A stretch of DNA of 64,000 bases from Novisyntrophococcus fermenticellae (GCF_018866245.1 NZ_CP076458.1:2046001-2110000); one strand, 5' to 3'; shown: positions 24,925 through 34,767, counted from the first letter of the stretch. The notes: generated by a model not told the origin, from the sequence alone. Program-made: numbers and translations.

Positions 24925-26841
24925 ATGGAACTATATATCTATAATTCAGACCGGGAGCTTACAGGCATTGTGGAATCCTTTGAATATCTGCGCTGGACGA
25001 GGCGTTATTCCCAGTGCGGTTCCTTCGAACTGCGGGCCATAGCGACACCGGAAAATACCACGCTCCTGCAAGAAGGTAACTTTATCTGGAAGAACGACGA
25101 TGAGGAAGTCGGAATCATTGAACACCTGGAAATGGTTCAGGCAGAACAGGAAATCATCACGGCAAGCGGTCGTTTTGCAACCTCTTTTCTTTCCCGGCGT
25201 ATTGTCTGGCAAACGGAGGTACTGTCAGGTGATCTTTCCGCCTGTGTGGAGCAGCTTTTAAATAATAATCTCATCAGTCCTACTGATACGGCGCGGCAAA
25301 TCGACGGTATAGTCTTCTCGTCCCCGAACCTGAGCGTACCCGTCAACACCCAGATATCATACCGGGGCCTGATGGATGTGGTAACGGAACTGTGCGGTGC
25401 TTCAGAAATTGGCATTAAGACCGTGTTCACTCCGGCAACGCACCTTTTTACCGTAACACTGTATAAAGGCACCGACTCCCAGGCAGTGTTCTCCAAGGAA
25501 TATGAAAATCTAACGGAACAGAGCTATACAGAGAGTGCGGCGGATTACGCCAACACCGCTCTCATCGGCGGCGAGGGTGAAGGCGAAAGCCGTACATTTG
25601 TCGCTATTACAAGCGGCTCCGGAGAGACCCGGCGAGAAATTTTCGTGGATGCCAAGGACCTGCAGGCGGCAGATTTTGGCACAGGTTATACCGACGCGCT
25701 GATCTTCCGGGGACAGAGCAAGCTGAGCGAACAGGGAATCCGTTATTCGTTCGACACGTCGGTGAACCCTCACGGCAACTTGACCTACAAGACAGATTTT
25801 GACCTTGGACAGACCGTTAAAGTCATTTCCAAGGCGTGGGGCGTATCCATGACGACGCGCATCGCCGAAATTGAAGAAACTTACGACGCGGACGGTCTGA
25901 GTATCAGCGTTGTATTTGGCAAGGCCGAGTTAACAATAGCGCAGAAGATCCGTTCCGACATGAGCGAGGTCAAAACAGCACTGTCGGCTCCAACCGGGAT
26001 AGCCGAAGTAACGGAGGCTCTTGACGCTGTAGAGGAAACGCTGGGAAATCTGTCGGAGGTGGACCCGGAAATTCAGGGAGAAACCTTTACAGCCACCGTG
26101 AACAACTTATATGGAAAGCTGCCCGCGCTTGAAATAACCGTGGGTGCAGGCACGATATCGGTTGGACAATATGCCCTGCATCATATGGAACCTGGAGATT
26201 CGTTGTATTTCACCTCGTGGAGCGGCAACAAATTCAGCGACCAGCCAAGTGATGACGGTCATGTCTTTCTGGTAAAGCACAATGGTGACAATACAGGAAG
26301 CGGATACCAACGGGCAATGGGCTTCTTCATATCCCGCAATACCATGACGTTTTATGTGATTTCCATTTTCGTTTACAACAATCCATCCGGCGAGGCGAAC
26401 TGGCTGAATATCAACAATGAGCCTATCACTACAACGCGGATTGCAACCGGAGCGGTCACCGGAGTAAAGATCGCGGACCGCACCATTACCGCTGTTAAAA
26501 TTGCGTCTGCGCTGACCGATTACTCCGCAACAGAACAAAACACCGGACGCCTATGGATAGATGGTAAGACCATTTACCGAAAAGAAATCAATCTCGGCTA
26601 TCTTCCGAATGCGGTGCCGGGAAGCGTAGCGCACGGTATATCCAATCTCAGCACGGTTGTCAGCTTATCAGGCTTCGCTACAAACGGGACGGTGTTCCTG
26701 CCGTTACCGCTTGCACGATACAACAACTTTGCTTCCCAGATTGGTCTCTACGCGGATACCACCAATATTATCGTCGAACCCGGAAATGACCGAACCGCAT
26801 ATACGGGCTACGTGATAATTGAATATACAAAAACAAGCTAA
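24925..26841 (+). CDS. Tail-associated protein (Tal), Gp37-like baseplate hub
   Basis: A 638-residue protein. The N-terminal 350 residues match the siphovirus ReqiPepy6 Gp37-like / prophage endopeptidase tail family (LRWTRRYSQCGSFELRA, ASGRFATSFLSRRIV, VSMTTRIAEIEETYDADG). The C-terminal part is fibre-like: a coiled region (EALDAVEETLGNL), then beta repeats with ATGAVTGVKIADRTITAVKIAS, which is common in trimeric fibre shafts. No peptidase active site is obvious. Confidence 0.85.
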   Translation: MELYIYNSDRELTGIVESFEYLRWTRRYSQCGSFELRAIATPENTTLLQEGNFIWKNDDEEVGIIEHLEMVQAEQEIITASGRFATSFLSRRIVWQTEVLSGDLSACVEQLLNNNLISPTDTARQIDGIVFSSPNLSVPVNTQISYRGLMDVVTELCGASEIGIKTVFTPATHLFTVTLYKGTDSQAVFSKEYENLTEQSYTESAADYANTALIGGEGEGESRTFVAITSGSGETRREIFVDAKDLQAADFGTGYTDALIFRGQSKLSEQGIRYSFDTSVNPHGNLTYKTDFDLGQTVKVISKAWGVSMTTRIAEIEETYDADGLSISVVFGKAELTIAQKIRSDMSEVKTALSAPTGIAEVTEALDAVEETLGNLSEVDPEIQGETFTATVNNLYGKLPALEITVGAGTISVGQYALHHMEPGDSLYFTSWSGNKFSDQPSDDGHVFLVKHNGDNTGSGYQRAMGFFISRNTMTFYVISIFVYNNPSGEANWLNINNEPITTTRIATGAVTGVKIADRTITAVKIASALTDYSATEQNTGRLWIDGKTIYRKEINLGYLPNAVPGSVAHGISNLSTVVSLSGFATNGTVFLPLPLARYNNFASQIGLYADTTNIIVEPGNDRTAYTGYVIIEYTKTS

Positions 26842-26859
26842 GCAAGGAGGAAACAGCGC

Positions 26860-27363
26860 ATGGAGAAAAGCGGATTTTTTAACTCATCGGATGGAGACAG
26901 AGTCTATGACGCGACGGATTTCGCGGCATATTTCGGAAACCTTGTGTCGAACGGTGTATTTTACGCATCTGCGACGAACCTGCAGGCAACGCCCGGAAAC
27001 GGGCTGGCGGTGAGCGTGGCGGCAGGCAGCGCTTGGATTAACGGATACCGGTATGAAAATACAGACGACCTAAACCTTCCGCTCACTACGGCAAACGGTA
27101 GCAACCCCCGAATTGACCGGATTGTGGTTCGTTTAAGCCAGGTCAGCCGGAATATTCAGCTTGCCGTTGTTGACGGTACTCCCGCCGCGACGCCGTCAGC
27201 TCCAGCGCTGACAAGAACCAGCGACGTCTATGAACTTGGCATCGCCGATGTGCTGATACCGGCCGCCGCAACATCAATAGCCACAAATAACATCACCGAC
27301 ACCCGGCTGAATACCAGCCTTTGCGGGCTGGTCAATTCTCTTGTGACAGCAGTCTATGAATGA
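26860..27363 (+). CDS. Baseplate or tail fibre-attachment protein
   Basis: A 167-residue protein with SGFFNSSDGDRVYDATDFAAYFGNL at the N-terminus and SVAAGSAWINGYRYEN in the middle, a pattern recurrent in clostridial phage baseplate proteins encoded directly after Tal. Probably a beta-rich receptor-binding or fibre-anchoring component. AAGGAGG precedes the ATG. Confidence 0.75.
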   Translation: MEKSGFFNSSDGDRVYDATDFAAYFGNLVSNGVFYASATNLQATPGNGLAVSVAAGSAWINGYRYENTDDLNLPLTTANGSNPRIDRIVVRLSQVSRNIQLAVVDGTPAATPSAPALTRTSDVYELGIADVLIPAAATSIATNNITDTRLNTSLCGLVNSLVTAVYE

Positions 27364-27377
27364 GGAGGTGAACGACG

Positions 27378-29732
27378 ATGGCGGATATTTACGGTGTAAC
27401 GTTGCAAGCAGGTTCAAGCCCAACCGTCTATTACACCATTACCTATTCTAAGAGCCGGCCGAACAATAGCCAGATGACCTATAACTTCACCATTTCCGCC
27501 GCGCTGGGTTCCTCTGGCTCCTACATCCACAGCGGCTACGCCCTGCTCTGTACCATGACGGTAAACGGTTCATCTGCACAAGTGCGCATCAAGGCGGCAG
27601 ATGGCGACGACTGGGACGGAACCACGCCGAGGCTCAGATATGTTTCGGTCACATGTGCTTCCACTACGGGAAACACCGCGCAGGGCGTGCGCTTTCAGGT
27701 AGTGTCGGACGGACGGCTTCCTCTATCTTCCGGCGTAATCGATAACTCAAGCTACACCGTGTTAAGTTCGGCTCTTCTGACCACGGCTTGCGGTGCACCG
27801 ACCTCCTGCTCGGTTAGCCCAATACTTGCGGAAGGAACCGTGACTCTTTCCTGGAGCGGAGCTTCCAGCGGCATAAACAATACAATTTCCAGTTATGAAA
27901 TCCAGTACAGTGATTCCACTGACAATCTCACATGGGGAGCCTGGACTGCACTGACAACGGTGAATACCACAGCTACAAGCGGCAGTGTATCAGTTGATCC
28001 GCCTTCGACGCGCGGGAATTACCGCAGATTCCAGGTGCGGACGCGTGGTACGGCAGGAGCAAGTTATTACTCCGGCTGGAAAGTATCCACGAACTCCGTC
28101 CGCAGGAATACGGCACCGAGTCCCGCTGCGTCAGCCGTTGCTTCTCCCGCTGAATACAGCAATGAGACGATAACGCTGACTTGGAGCGGAGCCTCCGGCG
28201 GCACCAGCCCGGTAAAGGGCTACCAGATCGCCAGCCGCACATCATTGGACAACAGTACCTGGAGTGCATGGAATGTGCTGACCATTCTGATACTGTCCGC
28301 CAGCGGTGGCAGCTACAACCCGGTTGTATCAAGCACACCGGGGACCTATACGCAGTTTGGTATCTGGACAATCGACACCTTTGATGTCTATTCGGTCGAA
28401 AAAATCAGTAACAGCATCTACTGCGACGTAACAGCTTGCGGAGCGCCGACCGTCTGCTCAGTAAGCGCGGCATTAGCTGAAGGAAACGTCACTCTCTCGT
28501 GGAGTGGCGCAGCTAATGGCGCGGGCAATGCCATCACGTCTTATGAGATACAGTACAGCGACTCACCCGACAACAGCAGCTGGGGCGATTGGACGGCTCT
28601 GACCACGGTGAGCACCTCGGCGACAAATGGTAGCTTGAGTGTCAGCCCACCGGCCACGAGGGGCAATTATCGCCGGTTTCGGATACGGACGCGCGGTGCT
28701 GCCGGTGTAAGTTTTTATTCGGACTGGACGGTGTCCAGCAATACTGTTCGCAGAAATACGCTGCCAACGCCGCCGACATCTTTTACAGCCGCACCCGCGA
28801 TTTATGAAGGCGTCGTCGTAACGCTTGCGTGGAGCGGAGCAGCTCCTGGAACCAGCGCCATCAAACAGTACGTCATCCAGCGGTCAACCTCCACGGATGG
28901 AACGAACTGGTCGGCATATGAGGCTCTTACAATTGTTGTTTCAAGTTCCACCTCTGGAACGTATATGGCAAATGCTTCCCAGATAGCCGGAACATATACC
29001 CGCTACCGTATCAGCGTAACCGATACCTTAGACGCGGTTTCCGCTTATGTAATCAGCGGGACAGTAAAGAAAAACAGTCCTCCGTCTGCTCCAGTAATCG
29101 TATGCCCGCCATCCGGGGGTTCCAGCTACAATACTACACCGCGTTTTATGATTACAACGGGCGTCGAACCGGACGGTCAGTCGCAGATGGTGGAAGTAAA
29201 AATCGATACAGGCGCTTGGATTAACAGTGTGGATAATCCTGAGCGATTTTCCACGAACGGATACCTTGAGAACGGCGTTAAAACAGTGTATCAGGCGGAA
29301 ACACTGGCGGCGGGAAGTCATTCCATTACCATTCGCTGCCTTGACAGCGATATTGAGTCGGCAAGTCCGGAGGTTGTCCGCAATTTTACAGTACTGACGA
29401 CGCCATTCGAGACAATTACCGCAAACGAAACCCATGTGAAAGCGGCTCATGTCCAGACGCTACGAACCGCTGTAAACATGGTACGAAGCTATTACGGCCT
29501 GCCTGCCGCAGCTTGGAGTGAGGACCTTTCCGCTGGAAAGACCACGGTCAAAAACTGGCCGTTCCACATCACGGAACTTCGAAAAGCCATCGAACCTGTC
29601 ATCACGGCGGTCAACGGTTTCGATTCCTCATCTGCGTTTGATATCCCAGCCGTAACTTGGCTGCCCATCGGAGCAGGGCGTCCAAAAGCGGATGTGATGC
29701 AGCAGATTCAGAATTTGATTTTGACACTTTAA
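27378..29732 (+). CDS. Tail fibre/adhesin with repeated fibronectin III-like domains
   Basis: A 784-residue protein. After a beta-rich N-terminal domain (1-135) come at least five fibronectin type III-like modules, each with VTLSWSGA or close variants, spaced about 100 residues. A two-module block beginning with ACGAPTSCSV is duplicated at ACGAPTVCSV about 217 residues (650 bases) later. The C-terminal domain (about 680-784; KAAHVQTLRTAVNMVRSYYG and FHITELRKAIEPV) is a separate conserved unit. Such domains bind cell surface or mucus glycans in gut phages. Confidence 0.85.
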   Translation: MADIYGVTLQAGSSPTVYYTITYSKSRPNNSQMTYNFTISAALGSSGSYIHSGYALLCTMTVNGSSAQVRIKAADGDDWDGTTPRLRYVSVTCASTTGNTAQGVRFQVVSDGRLPLSSGVIDNSSYTVLSSALLTTACGAPTSCSVSPILAEGTVTLSWSGASSGINNTISSYEIQYSDSTDNLTWGAWTALTTVNTTATSGSVSVDPPSTRGNYRRFQVRTRGTAGASYYSGWKVSTNSVRRNTAPSPAASAVASPAEYSNETITLTWSGASGGTSPVKGYQIASRTSLDNSTWSAWNVLTILILSASGGSYNPVVSSTPGTYTQFGIWTIDTFDVYSVEKISNSIYCDVTACGAPTVCSVSAALAEGNVTLSWSGAANGAGNAITSYEIQYSDSPDNSSWGDWTALTTVSTSATNGSLSVSPPATRGNYRRFRIRTRGAAGVSFYSDWTVSSNTVRRNTLPTPPTSFTAAPAIYEGVVVTLAWSGAAPGTSAIKQYVIQRSTSTDGTNWSAYEALTIVVSSSTSGTYMANASQIAGTYTRYRISVTDTLDAVSAYVISGTVKKNSPPSAPVIVCPPSGGSSYNTTPRFMITTGVEPDGQSQMVEVKIDTGAWINSVDNPERFSTNGYLENGVKTVYQAETLAAGSHSITIRCLDSDIESASPEVVRNFTVLTTPFETITANETHVKAAHVQTLRTAVNMVRSYYGLPAAAWSEDLSAGKTTVKNWPFHITELRKAIEPVITAVNGFDSSSAFDIPAVTWLPIGAGRPKADVMQQIQNLILTL

Positions 29733-29744
29733 CACAGTATGGAT

Positions 29745-29776
29745 GATGCGCCTTTGCGGATGCGGGGCGCATTTTT
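29745..29776 (+). terminator. Rho-independent terminator after the fibre gene
   Basis: ATGCGCC (29746-29752) pairs with GGCGCAT (29766-29772), followed directly by a T-run. It lies 13 bases after the fibre stop and separates the tail operon from the lysis genes. The stem falls within a longer in-frame reading of the holin, which supports the later holin start. Confidence 0.85.
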
Positions 29777-29805
29777 CATATGCAAAACAAAAAGGAGGAC
29801 TTTCA

Positions 29806-30234
29806 ATGAAAGAAGTATGGAACTGGATTCAAGTATTGGTGGCAGCGGCCGGCGGATTCTTCGGCTGGTTTTTCGGCGGCTTTGACGGCTTTTTATATGC
29901 GCTGCTTGTGTTCGTAGTTGTGGACTACATCACCGGTGTCATGTGCGCCATAGCAGATAAAAAGCTGTCCAGCGAGGTCGGTTTTAAGGGCATCTGCAAG
30001 AAGGTACTGATTTTTGTAATGGTGGGCGTCGCGCACATTATGGACATCTATCTCATCGGCAACGGCGAGGTTCTGCGTACCGCCGTCATCTTTTTCTACT
30101 GCTCCAACGAAGGCGTGTCCATGCTGGAAAACGCAACGCATCTGGGGTTGCCTATTCCCGAAAAACTCAAGGCAGCACTGGAGCAGCTTCACGGGCGGAG
30201 CGACGATTCGTCAAGGCCGGGTGACGGAGGATGA
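29806..30234 (+). CDS. Holin, phage toxin secretion/phage lysis family
   Basis: A 142-residue membrane protein of the phi CD/Cp-1-type toxin secretion/phage lysis holin family: three hydrophobic segments, FDGFLYALLVFVVVDYITGVMCA in the first part, GFKGICKKVLIFVMVGVAH, and the conserved FFYCSNEGVSMLENA, followed by LGLPIPEKLKAALEQL. It permeabilises the membrane at lysis. The start at 29806 follows AAAGGAGG. The C-terminus overlaps the next gene by 4 bases. Confidence 0.92.
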   Translation: MKEVWNWIQVLVAAAGGFFGWFFGGFDGFLYALLVFVVVDYITGVMCAIADKKLSSEVGFKGICKKVLIFVMVGVAHIMDIYLIGNGEVLRTAVIFFYCSNEGVSMLENATHLGLPIPEKLKAALEQLHGRSDDSSRPGDGG

Positions 30235-31619
30235 TTGATTTAACAAAAGCCGCGACAGTATTCATCGGTCGACAGGGCGAAAACCATTTTCGTAATCTGG
30301 AGTTTGATGTCTCCAGCCTGCTTGGTGACGAATATCCCGGTGAGACGTTGACCGCCATTTACAAACGGCCGGACGGCGTCGCTTATCCCGTAGTTACAAG
30401 CTATGCGGACGGCGTGCTGACCTGGTCGCCCGGTTCAACGGAAACCGAAATTGTCGGCGTGGGACAGCTGGAAATAAGGGTTACCCATGAGGACGTTGTC
30501 GGGAAAAGCGCGCGAGTACTCACCATCGTGGAGGAGGCTCTTGCGGACGGGATTGTCGAACCGCCGGAGCCGCCCGCACAGGAATGGCTGAATCAGGTGC
30601 TGACAGCTCTCGCCGCAATTGATGTGAATGACACCTACGCTCTGCTCAATCTTACGTACAACCTGTTAAATGATAACTATACTCTGCTCGGTACCACGCA
30701 TGACCAGATGGAAAGCATGCGTGACACGCTGTATACCCGCACCGGGATTATCCTCAATCATCTGCACCCGGTGGAGACAGCCTCGGCACCGGACATGGCA
30801 AGCCGCAGAGCGTCCATCACCTTCACCGGAATTTCGGCGGGGAGCAATATGGTGATGGACAGCTTGACCTATACATTTGTTACAGTTTTGGGCAGTCCGG
30901 CGGCAAATACCGTGCAGGTACTGGTTCAGAGCAATCTCAGTGATACCGTCAAAAAGCTCGCCGAAGCCATACGAGGCGTTCAGGATGCGGAAAACATCGC
31001 ATATGGCAGCGGAACAAATCCGCACCCCACTTGTACGGGATACTGGACAAAGCAGAGATTTTCCATTGGGGACATTTCCGTTGCTCCCGGAGAAAGCCTG
31101 TTTCTGCTGGAAAAAGCAGAGGATGCCAACACGGCGTTGACACTGACCTCCACCGCCGCATCAACCATCAACGCTTTCATTCGGATGCCGCACCTGCGGT
31201 ATGTTTTGTCGGGCAATGTCCTCGGCTCGGGCGGCACAAGCAGCATCAGAGGGCCTATGCATACCATTCTACCCATCGGCAGCATTGTAATCGGCGGTCA
31301 GGACGATCCGCTTATGCCGGTACCCTACGACTGCCACTTAGTCACTATATGCCGCCAATCGGATACCACCGAAAAAGAGCTGGACTTCTATATCTCAAAC
31401 GACGAGCAGACCTTTACCCGCATCTCGAGAAGTACACCACTTGGCGCGGATAGCTCCACAGAGGCCCAGCACGCTCAGATTGCTATGCGGCAAAGCAGAG
31501 TACCTGCCGGCTACGGGCTATACGCCCGCATTGGGAGCAACGGCACATCGGCGACCGCTTACTGCGATCTGAAGTTTACCTACCATCTGTACCCGGCCGC
31601 GCTTGCGGCTTACATTTAA
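30231..31619 (+). CDS. Putative structural/baseplate protein between holin and amidase
   Basis: A 462-residue protein that I do not recognise as a whole. The N-terminal 100 residues (FIGRQGENHFRNLEFDVSSLL, TWSPGSTETEIVGVGQLEIRV) look like the N-terminal domain of BppU-type baseplate proteins. A short helical linker follows (SMRDTLYTRTGIILNHL), then a large beta-rich C-terminal domain that could bind carbohydrate. It has no lysis signature despite lying in the lysis cassette. It is translationally coupled to the holin through a 4-base overlap. Confidence 0.6.
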   Translation: MIDLTKAATVFIGRQGENHFRNLEFDVSSLLGDEYPGETLTAIYKRPDGVAYPVVTSYADGVLTWSPGSTETEIVGVGQLEIRVTHEDVVGKSARVLTIVEEALADGIVEPPEPPAQEWLNQVLTALAAIDVNDTYALLNLTYNLLNDNYTLLGTTHDQMESMRDTLYTRTGIILNHLHPVETASAPDMASRRASITFTGISAGSNMVMDSLTYTFVTVLGSPAANTVQVLVQSNLSDTVKKLAEAIRGVQDAENIAYGSGTNPHPTCTGYWTKQRFSIGDISVAPGESLFLLEKAEDANTALTLTSTAASTINAFIRMPHLRYVLSGNVLGSGGTSSIRGPMHTILPIGSIVIGGQDDPLMPVPYDCHLVTICRQSDTTEKELDFYISNDEQTFTRISRSTPLGADSSTEAQHAQIAMRQSRVPAGYGLYARIGSNGTSATAYCDLKFTYHLYPAALAAYI

Positions 31620-31641
31620 TTTAAACTGTGAGGTGCTTTTT

Positions 31642-32361
31642 ATGAATCTGCATAAACTCATTTTGACGAACAATGCCTGCTACAGGGCAGGCAAAACCAT
31701 TACGCCGAAGGGTATCATGGTGCATTCCACCGGGGCGAACAATCCCAATTTGAAACGCTATGTCAGTCCGGATGACGGACTACTTGGAAAAAATCAGTAC
31801 GGCAACCACTGGAACCAGAATACGCCGGACGGCCGTCAGGTCTGCGTCCACGGTTTTATCGGCCAGCTTGTCGACGGCTCCATCGCAACGTACCAGACCT
31901 TGCCGTGGAATATGCGCGGTTGGCACTGCGGCAGCGGTGCAAAAGGCTCCGGTAATGATACGCATATCGGCTTTGAAATCTGCGAGGACGGTCTGACCGA
32001 TGCCTCGTATTTTTCTGCCGTTTACAAGGAAGCCGTAGAGCTTTGCGTATATCTCTGCAAGCAGTATGGGCTGACGGATAAGGACATTATCTGTCACTCG
32101 GAGGGTGCGAAGCTGGGGATCGCCAGTAATCACGGCGATGTCATGCACTGGTTTCCGAAGTTTGGCAAGACCATGGATACCTTCCGCACTGCGGTCAAGG
32201 TCGGGTTGGCGGTAGCGGAAACGACCGCTGAATCTGACACGCCGAAGAGATATTACCGTGTGCAGATCGGTGCATATTCCGTTAAGGCAAACGCCGATGC
32301 TATGCTCAGCAAGGTCAAGGCAGCTGGCTTCACTGACGCCTTTGTCAAGTATAGCGAGTAA
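31642..32361 (+). CDS. Endolysin: N-acetylmuramoyl-L-alanine amidase with SPOR-like tail
   Basis: A 239-residue lysin. The Amidase_2 domain (1-180) shows zinc ligand His28 in GIMVHSTGA, the HIGFEICEDG segment and the second His in GDVMHWFPKFG with the GAKLGIASNHGD loop. The last 40 residues (YYRVQIGAYSVKANADAMLSK) are a short SPOR-type peptidoglycan-binding domain, possibly truncated. It cleaves the amide bond between MurNAc and the stem peptide. The start at 31642 has GAGGTG upstream; 31603 is inside the previous gene. Confidence 0.93.
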   Translation: MNLHKLILTNNACYRAGKTITPKGIMVHSTGANNPNLKRYVSPDDGLLGKNQYGNHWNQNTPDGRQVCVHGFIGQLVDGSIATYQTLPWNMRGWHCGSGAKGSGNDTHIGFEICEDGLTDASYFSAVYKEAVELCVYLCKQYGLTDKDIICHSEGAKLGIASNHGDVMHWFPKFGKTMDTFRTAVKVGLAVAETTAESDTPKRYYRVQIGAYSVKANADAMLSKVKAAGFTDAFVKYSE

Positions 32362-32379
32362 CCATATACACATCGTAGT

Positions 32380-32422
32380 AATGCCTACTGGAGATTATCT
32401 CTCTGGTAGGCATTATTTTTTT
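32380..32422 (+). terminator. Strong rho-independent terminator after the amidase
   Basis: Perfect 9-bp stem AATGCCTAC (32380-32388) and GTAGGCATT (32406-32414), then a run of seven T. It ends the lysis operon and isolates the recombinase genes. Confidence 0.92.
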
Positions 32423-32500
32423 GCTCTTTTTTCGTCCAAACAGCCTGAAATCTTCCAGTGAGTTGTGAGGACAGAGGTTCTTAGACTGGAGGAAAAACAC

Positions 32501-32722
32501 ATGGCCAATATTACTGGCGTAATACCAGAAATCAATTATGAAAAGAAACCTGTTCCGCAAGAGCAATTGCAGAGCGAAGTAGATTATGTAAGAGCACAGC
32601 GGATACTCTCTTTCATACTTCAAAACGGACTTATTTCCTTGTCGGAATTCAACAAGATAACCTCATTAAACCGCAAATCTTTCTCACCGGCTCTGGCACA
32701 GATTATGCCCGAAAACCGTTGA
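32501..32722 (+). CDS. SHOCT-like small protein beside the recombinases
   Basis: A 73-residue protein with MANITGVIPEINYEKKPVPQ and then a short helical hairpin (AQRILSFILQNGLISLSEFNKI) resembling the SHOCT oligomerisation motif. It is recurrently found just before serine recombinase genes in clostridial prophages and may be a recombination directionality or regulatory factor, which is an inference from position only. GGAGG precedes the ATG at 32501. Confidence 0.72.
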   Translation: MANITGVIPEINYEKKPVPQEQLQSEVDYVRAQRILSFILQNGLISLSEFNKITSLNRKSFSPALAQIMPENR

Positions 32723-32747
32723 TATTACTGAACTTCAGAGGTAATAT
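32719..32747 (+). promoter_or_regulatory. Promoter of the recombinase genes
   Basis: TTGATA (32719-32724), 17-base spacer, TAATAT (32742-32747). It overlaps the stop codon of the SHOCT-like gene and lies about 25 bases before the recombinase start. The -10 region with its flanks (TTCAGAG-G-TAATATGT-C-AC) is shared with the gap at 13263-13291. Confidence 0.72.
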
Positions 32748-32772
32748 GTCACACTGACAAGGAGGTGAAAAG

Positions 32773-34335
32773 TTGAAAAAGGTAACGAAAATCACTGAAA
32801 ATACGTCTGATTTTACAGAGCGTCCCAAACTGCGGGTTGCGGCTTACTGCCGTGTGTCCACCGAAAGTGACGATCAGCTGGTCAGTCTCGACACACAGAT
32901 AAAGCACTATGAATCCTACATCAAATCAAATCCTGACTGGGATTTTGCCGGGCTTTATTATGACGAGGGCATCACCGGTACGAAAAAGGAAAAGCGGCCG
33001 GAGCTGCTTCGCATGATTGCCGACTGCGAGAACAAGAAAATTGACTTCATCGTAACAAAGTCCATTAGCCGATTTGCAAGGAATACAACCGACTGTCTGG
33101 AACTGGTGAGGAAACTGCTTGACCTCGGTATTTTCATTTACTTCGAGAAGGAAAATATCAACACCGGGTCAATGGAAAGTGAACTCATGCTGTCAATCCT
33201 GAGTGGACTGGCCGAAAGTGAGTCGGTCTCTATTGCAGAAAACAGCAAATGGTCGGTAAAGCGTAGGTTTCAAAACGGGACCTTTAAGATTTCCTATCCG
33301 CCCTACGGCTACGATACTGCTGATGGAAAGCTGGTCATAAATGAATCACAGGCGGAAATAGTCCGTTTTATCTTTTCCGAAATTCTTTTCGGCAATGGTA
33401 CCGGCAAAATTGCAAATGAGCTGAACCGCCGCGATGTGCCATCCAAGAAAGGCGGCCATTGGACGGCGACAACTATTCGCGGGATGGTCGGTAATGAAAA
33501 ATACACCGGCGATGCCGTTTTTCAAAAGACCTATACCGATACGCACTTCAACCGACATTACAATTACGGCGAAAAGGACCAGTTTCTGATTAAAAATCAT
33601 CATGATGCGATTATCAGCCATGAGGATTTCAATGCCGCGCAGGCTATCATCGACCAGCACGGCAAAGAAAAAGGCGTTGAAAAATATCAGGATAAGTACC
33701 AAAACCGATATCCGTTTTCAGGCAAAATCATCTGCGGTCAGTGCGGTGGCAAATTCAAACGTCGCATCCACTCCACCGGCAGGCATAATATCGCATGGTG
33801 CTGTACCAATCATATAGCGGACGCCAAGAAATGTTCCATGAAATACATCCCGGAGTCTCATTTTGAATATGCGTTTGTTACTATGATGAACAAGCTCATG
33901 TTCGGTCATCAAACCGTTTTAAGGCCCTTGTTAATGGGCCTTCGCTGTATCAACTCCGAAGACAGTGTGGCAAAGCTACACGCCCTCGATAAAAAGCTCG
34001 AAGAAAACGCGGAACAGCGAAAGGTGCTGGTTACACTACAGACCCGTGGCTACCTTGAGCCTGCCGTTTACAATAAGGGGAACAATGAACTTCTTCAAGA
34101 AGCCGAGCGCATACAGCGCCAGAAGGAATCTATAGCCCGCTTCATAAACAGCGACAATATAAACCTCCATGAGGTCAGTGAACTATTGCAATACGCCACA
34201 AAGGCGACGATGCTGAAGGGCTTTGACGGCGAACTGTTTACCCGCTTTGTGGAGCGAATTCTTGTGTATTCCCGAACAGAAATCGGGTTTGAATTAAAAT
34301 GCGGCATTACGCTGAAAGAAAGGCTGGTGAGATAA
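32773..34335 (+). CDS. Large serine recombinase 1
   Basis: A 520-residue large serine recombinase. The resolvase domain has the catalytic Ser in [13 protein letters not shown] and the Arg motif SISRFARNT; the recombinase domain has YPPYGYD and the zinc ribbon has CGQCGGKFKRR with a second cysteine set, followed by a coiled coil (about 400-470). It starts with TTG, 6 bases after GGAGGTG. The first residues ([16 protein letters not shown]) are nearly the same as in recombinase 2. It ends 1 base before the next recombinase-like gene. Confidence 0.93.
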   Translation: MKKVTKITENTSDFTERPKLRVAAYCRVSTESDDQLVSLDTQIKHYESYIKSNPDWDFAGLYYDEGITGTKKEKRPELLRMIADCENKKIDFIVTKSISRFARNTTDCLELVRKLLDLGIFIYFEKENINTGSMESELMLSILSGLAESESVSIAENSKWSVKRRFQNGTFKISYPPYGYDTADGKLVINESQAEIVRFIFSEILFGNGTGKIANELNRRDVPSKKGGHWTATTIRGMVGNEKYTGDAVFQKTYTDTHFNRHYNYGEKDQFLIKNHHDAIISHEDFNAAQAIIDQHGKEKGVEKYQDKYQNRYPFSGKIICGQCGGKFKRRIHSTGRHNIAWCCTNHIADAKKCSMKYIPESHFEYAFVTMMNKLMFGHQTVLRPLLMGLRCINSEDSVAKLHALDKKLEENAEQRKVLVTLQTRGYLEPAVYNKGNNELLQEAERIQRQKESIARFINSDNINLHEVSELLQYATKATMLKGFDGELFTRFVERILVYSRTEIGFELKCGITLKERLVR

Positions 34336-34767
34336 ATGAGCCACACACCCTATGGCTACCGGATTATAAACGGAAAAGCCGTGATTGATGAACAAGCCGC
34401 CGAGCAGGTAAAAAACCTGTTTCAGTCCTATCTGACCGGCGATTCATTGGCAACAGCAGCAAAGAAAGCTGATATTAATGCCTTTCATGCAGGCATCAGC
34501 AGGATGCTCCAGAATAAGCGCTATCTTGGTGACGAATATTATCCGGCGCTTATCGACTCGGACACATTTGCGGCTGCTGAATCAGAACGTATCAGACGGG
34601 CAGAAAAACTAGGCCGAGTCCGAGAACCAAAAGTAAAAAAAGAGGTCGTCTATCCCACCTCCTTTCGCATCAGCGAAGGCACAGAACAGTTTGACGACCC
34701 ATTCCAGCAGGCGGAATACGCCTACAGTCTGATAGAAACGGAGGTGAATGTAGATGGAGGTCAGTAA
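34336..34767 (+). CDS. Small recombinase-domain protein without catalytic domain
   Basis: A 143-residue protein that starts directly with the recombinase-domain motif ([22 protein letters not shown]) and has [14 protein letters not shown], but lacks the N-terminal resolvase domain and the serine. It is placed without gap between two full-length recombinases and overlaps the second by 14 bases. It may be a DNA-binding cofactor or directionality partner instead of a broken gene, since it is intact and translationally linked on both sides. Confidence 0.85.
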   Translation: MSHTPYGYRIINGKAVIDEQAAEQVKNLFQSYLTGDSLATAAKKADINAFHAGISRMLQNKRYLGDEYYPALIDSDTFAAAESERIRRAEKLGRVREPKVKKEVVYPTSFRISEGTEQFDDPFQQAEYAYSLIETEVNVDGGQ

